Of a stretch of DNA of 64,000 nt, positions 51,623 to 64,000 are shown in pieces. The first letter of the stretch is position 1. The number at the start of each line of letters is the position of its first letter. This DNA is from Micromonospora echinospora (GTDB lineage Bacteria; Actinomycetota; Actinomycetes; Mycobacteriales; Micromonosporaceae): assembly GCF_900091495.1 (NCBI RefSeq), contig NZ_LT607413.1:7207001-7271000 (forward strand). Direction: 5' to 3'. The position numbers and the translations under genes were made by a program. The notes beneath the pieces are model-generated. The model made no database searches, had not been told where the DNA came from, and saw nothing but the letters and a program-made list of their open reading frames with translations.

Positions 51623-52456
51623 TCAGGGCTTGCGGCCGACCGCGGCGTACATGCTGACCTCGGCGGCGGTGGGACGCGGCTGCGGCTCGTGCTCGGCCCG
51701 CCACTCGGCCACCGACGAGACACCCGGTTCGATCAGTTCCAGGCCGGTGAAGAAGCGGGCGAACTCCGTCCGGTCACGCAGGACGACCAGGCCGTTCGGG
51801 TCGCCGTCGTGCCGCGCGCCGGACGGGCGGGGCGGCAGCGCGGGCAGGTGGTCGCCGGTGGCGTGGGAGGCGACGAGGTGACTGCCGGCGGGCAGCGCGT
51901 CCAGCAGCCGCGCGACCGCGCCGTACGGGTCCTCGTCGTCGGGGACGAAGTGCAGGACCGCCACCAGCATCAGGGCGACCGGTCGGGTCAGGTCGAGGGT
52001 GCGGCGCAGGTCGGGGTGGGCGAGGATGCGTTCCGGCTCGCGCAGGTCGGCGTCGAGGTAGGCGGTCGCCCCCTCGGGGGTGCTGGTGAGCAGGGCGCGG
52101 GCGTGTGCCAGCACGATCGGGTCGTTGTCGACGTAGACGACCCGGCACTCCGGGGCGATCGACTGGGCGACCTCGTGGGTGTTGTCGGCGGTGGGGATGC
52201 CGGTGCCGATGTCCAGGAACTGCCGGATGCCGGCCTCCCGGGCCAGGTGGGCCACCGCCCGCTGGAGGAAGCGGCGGTTCTCCCGGGCGCTGGTGCGCAC
52301 GGTGGGGAACGCGGCCGCCCAGGCGTCGCCGGAGTCCCGGTCGGCCTGGAAGTTGTCCTTGCCGCCGAGCCAGTAGTTGTACCGGCGGGCCGGGTGGGCC
52401 ACCGACGTGTCGATCCGGGCGCTGCGGGGGGCCGGTCCGGGGAACCCGCTGGTCAC
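51623..52456 (-). CDS. SAV2177/DUF574-type SAM-dependent methyltransferase
   Basis: A 277-aa methyltransferase with the unmistakable DUF574 signature: IDTSVAHPARRYNYWLGGKDNFQADRD, QFLDIGTGIPTADNTHEVAQ (motif I), VVYVDNDPIVLAHARALL and VAVLHFVPDDEDPYGAVARLL. GTG 52456 follows GGAGGCAGTC; ATG 52468 is an alternative. In actinomycetes these genes are often found with XRE/DUF397 pairs, as here, and the substrate is unknown. Confidence 0.92.
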   Translation of the reverse strand: MTSGFPGPAPRSARIDTSVAHPARRYNYWLGGKDNFQADRDSGDAWAAAFPTVRTSARENRRFLQRAVAHLAREAGIRQFLDIGTGIPTADNTHEVAQSIAPECRVVYVDNDPIVLAHARALLTSTPEGATAYLDADLREPERILAHPDLRRTLDLTRPVALMLVAVLHFVPDDEDPYGAVARLLDALPAGSHLVASHATGDHLPALPPRPSGARHDGDPNGLVVLRDRTEFARFFTGLELIEPGVSSVAEWRAEHEPQPRPTAAEVSMYAAVGRKP

Positions 52457-52585
52457 GACTGCCTCCATGGCTCCACGTACCGCGCCGACACCGTGGGCGC
52501 GCTCAGCCTCCCGTGACCGTCCACTGTCATCGGTCACGATCCATCATAGTCGGTGCGCCGACCGGCGCGGACGACGCCGCGCCGG

Positions 52586-53473
52586 TCACGCCCGGTGCAG
52601 GTCGTCGAGGATCCGGGCGAGGATGTCCGGGGTCCGTTCCGGCGGTTCGGCCTCCACGCAGAGCCGCTCCATCGCGGCGGCGTAGTGGTCGACGTCGTCC
52701 CGCTTGTCGAGGTAGAGGGCGCTGGTGAGCTGCTCGATGTAGACGATGTCGGGCAGGTCCTGGTCACCGAAGCGCAGGATGGTGAAGGCTCCGCCGGCCG
52801 CGGCGTGCCCACCGGCTTCGAAGGGCACGATCTGGAGTCGGATGTTCGGCGCCTTGGTCGCCTCGACGAGCGCGGCGATCTGGCCGCGCATCACCTCCGA
52901 ACCGCCGATCGGCCGGCGCAGGACGGCCTCGTCCACCACCGCCCAGAGGTGCGGCGCGTCCGGCCGGTCCAGCAGGCGCTGGCGCTGCATACGCAGGCCG
53001 ACCCGGCGGTCGATCTCGGCCGCGCCAGCCGCGCCGTGCCCGAGCATGACCACCGCGCGGGCGTACTCGCGGGTCTGGAGCAGGCCGGGGACGAACTGGA
53101 CCTCGTAGCTGCGGATCAGGGCCGCCGCGGCCTCCAGGCCGAGGTACGACTGGAACCAGCCGGGCAGGACGTCGCCGTAGCGGTGCCACCAGCCGGGGTT
53201 GTTGGCGTCGCGGGCCAGTTTGAGCAGCGCCTCCCGCTCCCCCGGCTCGGCCACACCGTAGAGGGTGAGCAGGTCGGCGACGTCGCGCTCCTTGAAGCCG
53301 ACCCGACCCAGCTCCATCCGGCTGATCTTGGATTCGGAGGAGCGGATCTCCCAGCCGGCCCCCTCCCGGGTGACCCCGCTGGCCTCGCGCAACCGACGGA
53401 GCTGCGCGCCGAGCAGCATGCGCAGTACCGTCGGCCCCGTCGTCGGACCGCCCTCGGCTGGACCCGTCGTCAC
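52586..53473 (-). CDS. XRE-family regulator with DUF5753 domain (second copy)
   Basis: A 295-aa protein: HTH (LGAQLRRLREASGVTREGAGWEIRSSESKISRMELGRVGFKERDV) and DUF5753 (YLGLEAAAALIRSYEVQFVPGLLQTREYARAVVML, AVVDEAVLRRPIGGSEVMRGQ, IVPFEAGGHAAAGGAFTILRF). GTG 53473 has GGAGG 8 nt upstream. It lies 127 nt downstream of the DUF397 gene and 130 nt upstream of the methyltransferase, all leftward. It is only distantly similar to the XRE protein at 15352. Confidence 0.92.
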   Translation of the reverse strand: MTTGPAEGGPTTGPTVLRMLLGAQLRRLREASGVTREGAGWEIRSSESKISRMELGRVGFKERDVADLLTLYGVAEPGEREALLKLARDANNPGWWHRYGDVLPGWFQSYLGLEAAAALIRSYEVQFVPGLLQTREYARAVVMLGHGAAGAAEIDRRVGLRMQRQRLLDRPDAPHLWAVVDEAVLRRPIGGSEVMRGQIAALVEATKAPNIRLQIVPFEAGGHAAAGGAFTILRFGDQDLPDIVYIEQLTSALYLDKRDDVDHYAAAMERLCVEAEPPERTPDILARILDDLHRA

Positions 53474-53600
53474 GTAACGACCTCCGCGTGCCCACTGTTC
53501 CAGCCGGACGCCCCCGACCGGCTGACGTGTAAGCATGCCATGAACCCAGAGTCAGGCGTAGTCAGCCGGACGGGCTCGCGTCGGCGTTGCCGGGACACGC

Positions 53601-53840
53601 TCAGGTGATCAGATGGTCGAAGTCCCCGTCCCGGGCGCCGAGCACGAAGGCGGCGATCTCGTCGACCGTGTAGATCAGCGCCGGGCCCTCCGGATGCCGC
53701 GAGTTCCGCATCGCGATGCCGGCCCCACCCGGCAACTCGGCCAGCTCGACACAGTTGCCGCTGGGATTGCTCCGACGGCTCTTCTGCCACTTCAGCGGAG
53801 GCAGGTCACTGGTGGGAACGCCGTTCTGTGGCTGCTGCAT
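53601..53840 (-). CDS. DUF397 protein (second copy)
   Basis: A 79-aa DUF397 protein: LKWQKSRRSNPSGNCVELAELPGGAGIAMRNSRHPEGPALIYTVDEIAAFVLGARDGDF. It has a longer N-terminus (MQQPQNGVPTSDLPP) than the first copy. ATG 53840 follows GAGAG. It precedes its XRE partner in the operon, the reverse of the first locus, and a palindromic operator candidate lies 84 bp upstream. Confidence 0.9.
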   Translation of the reverse strand: MQQPQNGVPTSDLPPLKWQKSRRSNPSGNCVELAELPGGAGIAMRNSRHPEGPALIYTVDEIAAFVLGARDGDFDHLIT

Positions 53841-53923
53841 GGGGCGTCTCTCGTTCGGTTGGCCGTCCGACACCGCGTGCAGCGGTGCGACGACGAAGGG
53901 TGCGCGAAATATCAACTCGTCGG

Positions 53924-53956
53924 CAGATGCACGTGCATCTGCTATTGCATCTGCAT
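53924..53956. promoter_or_regulatory. Palindromic operator candidate with extra half-site
   Basis: A perfect 18-bp palindrome CAGATGCACGTGCATCTG (53924-53941) is followed by a repeat of one half-site, TGCATCTGCAT (53946-53956). It lies between the leftward DUF397/XRE genes and the rightward GGDEF gene, so it could control either. The region is markedly AT-richer than its surroundings. Confidence 0.65.
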
Positions 53957-54109
53957 TGGACAGCGAGCATGATATCGCACGTGAGCGGTACCCAGCCGTT
54001 CACTTTCAGTTACCCGAACCTGGGGTGCGACCAGGAAAAACGGGGCCTGACGCAGAGTCGTGTCGGGCCGCTGCACGGCGCACCGCGACGCGATGACGGG
54101 GGGACGTCG

Positions 54110-54787
54110 GTGCCAGATCCGTTCACCATCGTGTCCGGCATCTGCGCCGCCGGAGCCGTCGCCGCCGGTTTCCAGTTCCGGCAGCGAGCGGTCCGCGCCG
54201 AGGCACGGATCGAGACGCTCCAGGCGGAACTGACCGCCGAACGGCACGCCGCGAGCCACGATCCCCTGACCGGGCTGCCCAACCGTCGGGCCTTCTACCG
54301 CCTCGCCGGCGCCCTGCTCACCAACGCCGCTGGGAAGCCGCTCATCGCCGTCGTCCTCGACCTCGACAACTTCAAGCAGGTCAACGACCGGTACGGTCAC
54401 GCCGCGGGCGACCAGGTGCTGATCAGTGTCGCATCGCGTTTCGCGGCCTTCGCCGGGGACAACCTGGTGGCCCGTCTCGGCGGCGACGAGTTCGCCGGCC
54501 TGCTGGCCAGCCCCACGGTGGACCACCGCTGGATGGAGCACACCGCCCACCGGCTCGGCGACGCGCTCGCCGCGCCGATCGAGCACGGGACGGTCAACCT
54601 GCGGGTCACCGTCTCGGTCGGTCTGGCCCCGGTACGCGGACCGGCCCAGCTCGCCGACGCGCTCTGCCGGGCCGACGCCGCGATGTACCGGGCCAAGAGC
54701 CTCGGCACGACCCGTCAGACCCGGCAACTGGTCGACACCCACCATGTCGAGAGCCACCGCGACGACCCGATGACCGTCCACCACTGA
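54110..54787 (+). CDS. Membrane-anchored diguanylate cyclase (GGDEF)
   Basis: A 225-aa protein. One hydrophobic helix near the N-terminus (FTIVSGICAAGAVAAGF), a short coiled linker (ARIETLQAELTAERHAAS), and a GGDEF domain: HDPLTGLPNRRAFYRL, VVLDLDNFKQVND, and the intact active loop RLGGDEFAG. It should make cyclic di-GMP. No clear RxxD inhibitory site precedes the loop. GTG 54110 follows GGGGGGAC. Ends at a strong hairpin before the converging NRPS gene. Confidence 0.92.
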   Translation: MPDPFTIVSGICAAGAVAAGFQFRQRAVRAEARIETLQAELTAERHAASHDPLTGLPNRRAFYRLAGALLTNAAGKPLIAVVLDLDNFKQVNDRYGHAAGDQVLISVASRFAAFAGDNLVARLGGDEFAGLLASPTVDHRWMEHTAHRLGDALAAPIEHGTVNLRVTVSVGLAPVRGPAQLADALCRADAAMYRAKSLGTTRQTRQLVDTHHVESHRDDPMTVHH

Positions 54788-54801
54788 TCCGGAGACGACG
54801 G

Positions 54802-54832
54802 ACCCCCGGCACGCCGCTCGCGTGCCGGGGGT
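54802..54832. terminator. Bidirectional terminator between GGDEF and NRPS genes
   Basis: ACCCCCGGCACGC (54802-54814) and GCGTGCCGGGGGT (54820-54832) form a perfect 13-bp stem with a 5-nt loop. Confidence 0.85.
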
Positions 54833-54847
54833 TCGTCGCACTTCCGC

Positions 54848-60354
<5,507 letters not shown>

Positions 60355-60358
<4 letters not shown>

Positions 60359-63300
60359 GTGCGGCTTCCCTCTTCCGCCGCGAGCAGCGCGGCGACCTCG
60401 TCTGCGGAGAGCTCGTCGACCTCGGCGGCGATCAGCGCCTCGATCTGGGTGGCCAGGTCGGCGACCACCGGGGTGCTGAACAGGGCACGCATCGGCAGGT
60501 CCACGTCGACCTCGGCGCGGATCCGGGACATCGCCCGCATGCCGCGCAGCGAGTTGCCGCCCAGGGCGAAGAAGTCGTCGTACGCGCCGACCCGCTCCAC
60601 CCCGAGGATGTCGGCGAAGACCTCGGCGACCAGCGCCTCCGCGTCGGTGCGCGGGGCCACGTGGGTTCCCCCGGCGGCCGGTGCCGCCGGGGCGGGCAAC
60701 GCGGCGGTGTCCAGCTTGCCGTTCGGGGTCAGCGGCAGCGCGTCGAGGCGGACGAACGTCGCCGGCACCAGGTGCGCGGGGAGCTGCCGGGCCGCCCCGG
60801 CCGCCACGTCCGCCTCGGCGGCGGTGCCGACCAGGTACGCGACCAGGGCCGGCTCACCCGAGTCGGTACGCACGGCTACCACCGCCTCCCGGACACCCGG
60901 CAGGGCGAGCAGGGTCGACTCGATCTCGCCCAGCTCGATCCGCATGCCCCGCACCTTGACCTGCTGGTCGCGGCGGCCGAGGTACTCCAGGGTCCCGTCG
61001 GCACGCCAGCGGGCCAGGTCACCGGTGTGGTACATCCGCTCCCCCGGCGCCCCGTACGGGCAGGGCAGGAAGCGCTCGGCGGTCAGGCCCGGCCGGCGCA
61101 GGTAGCCCCGGGCGAGCTGGACCCCGGCGACGTACAGCTCCCCGACCACGCCGGGCGGCACCGGGTTCAGCGCCGCGTCGAGCAGGTAGGCGCGCATGTT
61201 CCAGGTGGGCCGGCCGATCGGCACGGGCCCGGCCGGCACCGCCTCGCCGGGGGCGATCCGGGCCGCCACGCACCCCACGGTGGCCTCGGTCGGGCCGTAC
61301 TCGTTGACCACGGCGACGCCGGGGTGGTCGGCCCGCCAGGCGGCGAGCTGTTCGCCGGTGAGCGCCTCCCCACCGATCACCAGGTCACCGGTGGGCGACA
61401 GGGCGGCGTCGAGCAGCGGCAGGTGGCTCGGGGTGACCTTGAGGAAGGTCGGCGGTCCACCGGCGCGGGCGGCGGCCTCGTCGATGCCGGCCAGCCGGAC
61501 CGTGCCGCCCGCGGTGAGCGGGCCGAGCAGGCCGGTGACCGTCAGGTCGAAGGAGACCGGCGAGTGCAGCAACGCGGTGCCGGCCAGCCCCGGGTAGGTG
61601 TCCCGGGCCCAGGCCAGGTACGCGTGCGCCGCCCGGTGCTCGACCACCACGCCCTTGGGGCGGCCGGTGGAGCCGGAGGTGTAGAGCACGTACGCCGGGT
61701 GGGCGGGCCGCAGCGACGCGGTCCGCTCGGCGTCGGTGAGGTCGGCTGCGGTGAGGTCGGCGGCGTCCCCGTCGCCGGTCAGCGTTCCGTCGAGGACCAG
61801 CGCGCCGGCCGGGACGAGCGCGGCGGTGTCGGCCGTGGCGAGCACCAGCGCCGGGGCGGCGTCGGTCAGCAGGTACTCGATCCGCCCGGCCGGGTACGCG
61901 GTGTCCACCGGCAGGTACGCCGCGCCGGACTTGAGCACGGCGAGGATCGCCACCAGCAGTTCCGCCGAGCGGGGCAGCGCCAGGGCGACCAGGTCACCCG
62001 GGCCGACGCCCCGGCCCACCAGGACCCGGGCCAGCCGGTTGGCGCGGGCGTTCAGGTCGGCGTAGGTCAGCGACGTTCCGTCGGCGACCAGGGCGGTGGC
62101 GTCCGGGGTGGCGGCGGCCTGCCGTTCGACCTCGGCGACCAGGGTGGACTCCGGAACGTCCCGGGCGGTGTCGTTCCAGGTGCGCAGCACGCGCTCCCGC
62201 TCGGCGTCGTCGATCAGCGGCAGGGCGGAGATCCGGGTGGCCGGCTCGGCCACGGCGGCGTCGAGCAGCCGGACGTAGCGGGCCACCACCGCCTCGGCGG
62301 TGGACCGGTCGAACAGCGCGGTGCGGTAGAGCAGCCGACTGGTCGTGGTGGTGATGTCGAAGGCCAGGTCGTCCTTGGTGGTGCCGAGGGCGACCGGGTC
62401 CAGCCCGGAGTCCGGGATGAAGTTGAACGCGGTCTGGAAGATCGGTTGCACCGACGGGTCCCGCTGCGGGGCGAGGGCCTCGACGATCCGCTGGAACGGC
62501 GTCGCGCCGTGCTCCATCGCGTCGACCAGCGCGTCCCGGGTCCGGGCGACCAGGTCGGTGAAGGTCGGGTCGCCGGTCAGGTCGCAGCGCAGCGCGGCCG
62601 GGTTGACGAACATGCCGATCAGCGCGGCCAGTTCGGGGTTGTCCCGGCCGGCGGTGGAGACCCCGACGACCAGGTCGTCGTCGCCGGAGATCCGGTGCAG
62701 CAGCGCGGTGAACGCGGCGAGCAGCACCATGTACGGGGTGGCGGTGGAGCCGACGGCGAGCCGTCCGACCCGGTCCAGCAGCCCGTCGGGCAGGGTGAAG
62801 TGCACCTCGTCCCCGGCGTAGCCCAGCTCGGCCGGGCGGGGCCGGTCCAGCGGCAGGGTGGTCACCGCCGGGGCGCCGGCCAGCCGCTCCCGCCAGAAGG
62901 CGAGCTGCCGGTCCAGTTCCGCGCCGGTGAGCTGCTCGCGCTGCCAGACCGCGAAGTCGGCGTACTGGATGGTCAGCTCGGGCAGGTCCACGGTGGTGCC
63001 ACCGAGCGCGGCCCGGGCCAGGGCGGCCAGTTCCTCGGTGAGGATCACCGCGGAGCGGCTGTCGAAGACCGCGTGGTGCACCGCGCCCTGGAGGACCACC
63101 CGCCGGTCGTCCATCCGGACCAGCCGGGCCCGCCACAGCGGGGCGGTGTCGAGCGGGATCGGGGTCCGGGCCAGCTCGGCGAGGAGGTCGTCGAAACGGG
63201 GACGCCGCTGCTCCGGCGGCAGGTCCCGCAGGTCGACCACGTCCAGGACGACCTGCTCGGCGGCGCGGACCACCTGGGTCAGCGTCCCGTCGTCGACCCG

Positions 63301-63495
63301 CAGGTGGGTGCGGAGCGCCTCGTGCCGGGCCACCACCGCGCCGAACACCGCGCTGGCCTGCTCGGCGGTGAGCCCCTCAGGGAACGTCCACAGCAGGGAG
63401 ACGTTGTAGACCGGGGAGCCGACGTCGAGCTGGTTGGCGATCCACACCCGTTCCTGGGCGTACGACGCCGGAAAGCTCCACTCCTTCGCCGTCAC
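60355..63495 (-). CDS. NRPS C-A-T module, predicted Asn-activating
   Basis: A 1046-aa NRPS protein. Condensation domain (about 1-430): the motif is H140-H141-A-V-F-D145-S146, so the second His and Asp are kept but Gly is Ser. Adenylation domain (about 450-940): [29 protein letters not shown] and NGKLD are intact; the specificity residues read D-L-T-K-V-G-E-V-G, near the Asn code DLTKLGEVGK. T domain with Ser982 (LGGNSLRGM). The final residues overlap the start of the C-A-T-TE-MFS protein. It receives its donor from an upstream module outside the window or is an unusual starter. Confidence 0.93.
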
Positions 63496-63680
63496 GACAA
63501 CGCCTCACGCACCGAACGGGGACGCATGTCCGTCCAGACCGTGTCGATGTGGGCGAGGCACTCCTCCCGGGTGCCGGCGAAGCCGGCGTCGTGCCAGCCG
63601 GCGGGGAGCTCCCGGTCGGCCGCCCAGATCGAGTACTGCTCCTCGTCGTTGCGCACGACCAGGAATCGGGGGTCGGACAT
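63492..63680 (-). CDS. MbtH-family NRPS chaperone
   Basis: A 62-aa protein that binds adenylation domains and supports their folding and activity. Diagnostic residues: [19 protein letters not shown] and [28 protein letters not shown] 63680 overlaps the dioxygenase stop (TGATG) and the gene overlaps the NRPS start by 4 nt, so all four genes are translationally coupled. A GTG 3 nt upstream is an alternative start. Confidence 0.95.
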   Translation of the reverse strand: MSDPRFLVVRNDEEQYSIWAADRELPAGWHDAGFAGTREECLAHIDTVWTDMRPRSVREALS

Positions 63681-64000
63681 CACTTCTCTCCAGGGGTGTG
63701 CGGTTCGGCCATGGCGACTGCGATCTTGCGGGGGCCGGTGAACGGCTCACGGCCGTGCGCGGCGGTCATGTTGTCCACCACCAGCACGTCGTCACGCTGG
63801 TAGTCGAAACGGACGCTCGCGGCACGATACGCGTCGCGCAGGTGGTCCATGACATCGGTGGGGATCTCCGCCCCGTCGCCGTAGTAGGTGTTCGCGGGGA
63901 GCCCCTCGGGGCCGAAGAGTTCCCGCAGCCCCTCCTGGAGGTCCTTGGCGAGGGTGCTGACGTGGAAGAAGGTGGCGTGGTTGAACCAGCGGGGCGCGTC
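63680..64000 (-). CDS. TauD/TfdA-family 2-oxoglutarate dioxygenase (3' part only)
   Basis: The C-terminal 106 residues of an Fe(II)/2-oxoglutarate dioxygenase; the start lies beyond the right edge. NHATFFHVSTL, LPANTYYGDGAEIP and VVDNMTAAHGREPFTGPRKIAVAMAEP match SyrP/TauD-like enzymes tied to NRPS pathways. The distal iron-ligand His is in TAAHGRE, and the 2-oxoglutarate-binding Arg in GPRKI. The HxD half of the iron site lies outside the window. It is cotranscribed with MbtH and NRPS, so beta-hydroxylation of a tethered or free amino acid is the likely role. Confidence 0.9.
   Translation of the reverse strand, partial: DAPRWFNHATFFHVSTLAKDLQEGLRELFGPEGLPANTYYGDGAEIPTDVMDHLRDAYRAASVRFDYQRDDVLVVDNMTAAHGREPFTGPRKIAVAMAEPHTPGEK

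Noticed and set aside
61019..61273. Short minus-strand ORFs inside the NRPS A domains
   Set aside because: They are alternative frames of the A domain with no initiation signals.

Overview
The window is very GC-rich, densely packed actinobacterial chromosome. Gene content (paired XRE/DUF397 regulators, SAV2177-type methyltransferase, DUF6510, DUF2267 and DUF2795 proteins, transmembrane Ser/Thr kinases, NRPS genes) and codon usage point to Micromonosporaceae, most likely Micromonospora or a close relative. This is inferred from gene families, not from a marker-gene phylogeny. No rRNA, tRNA, CRISPR array, prophage or intact insertion sequence was seen.

Layout. 0.1-5.3 kb: a GT4 glycosyltransferase, an orphan OmpR-type response regulator, a secreted M14 carboxypeptidase and a fasciclin lipoprotein, closed by a strong hairpin before convergent gltA (5.4-6.7 kb). 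7.1-10.7 kb: a leftward three-gene operon (48-aa membrane protein, methyltransferase, membrane-bound sulfatase-fold enzyme). 11.0-15.2 kb: VOC protein, AraC regulator, histidine kinase/response regulator pair and two small cysteine-containing proteins. 15.3-21 kb: XRE/DUF397 pair, methyltransferase, divergent ApbE-like protein, SDR, Ser/Thr kinase and OsmC-like protein. 21.2-27 kb: a secreted muralytic-type protein, then a signalling cluster of a single-domain response regulator, three STAS proteins, a PAS-GAF-PP2C phosphatase and a B12-binding protein with CarH-type photoreceptor motifs but no DNA-binding domain. 27-34.4 kb: DUF2267-PCD fusion, spermidine-synthase-like protein, AI-2E-type transporter, NDH-2-like oxidoreductase, GT2 and smpB. 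34.5-36.1 kb: a molybdopterin oxidoreductase / flavin reductase / DUF6510 operon. 36.3-39.4 kb: mtnA followed by an aldolase-dehydrogenase fusion. 39.5-40.6 kb: a TerC transporter behind a yybP-ykoY manganese riboswitch. 40.6-44.4 kb: GT9 and GT4 genes, then a CoA-transferase. 44.5-49.9 kb: DUF2267, DUF2795, DUF1345, HhH protein, pirin, a sulfite oxidase-like enzyme and a MOSC remnant. 49.9-54.8 kb: Ser/Thr kinase, SAV2177-type methyltransferase, a second XRE/DUF397 pair and a GGDEF protein. 54.8-64 kb: the end of an NRPS cluster (TauD-type dioxygenase, MbtH, C-A-T module, and a C-A-T-TE-MFS megaprotein), running off the right edge.

Main observations. (1) A four-copy family of intergenic imperfect palindromes (about 55-60 bp) with a conserved loop core, three of them flanked by tandem repeats derived from their own arms. 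(2) An NRPS protein ending in a thioesterase with a Cys nucleophile (GHCG) fused to an MFS transporter; its adenylation codes read Asn (first protein) and Ser (second), beside a dioxygenase. (3) The B12/PP2C/STAS cluster as a candidate light- or cobalamin-responsive partner-switching system. (4) A manganese riboswitch whose P1 3' strand can alternatively pair with the terC ribosome binding site. (5) A recurring TANNNK -10 box placed 6-7 nt before start codons, indicating several leaderless mRNAs.
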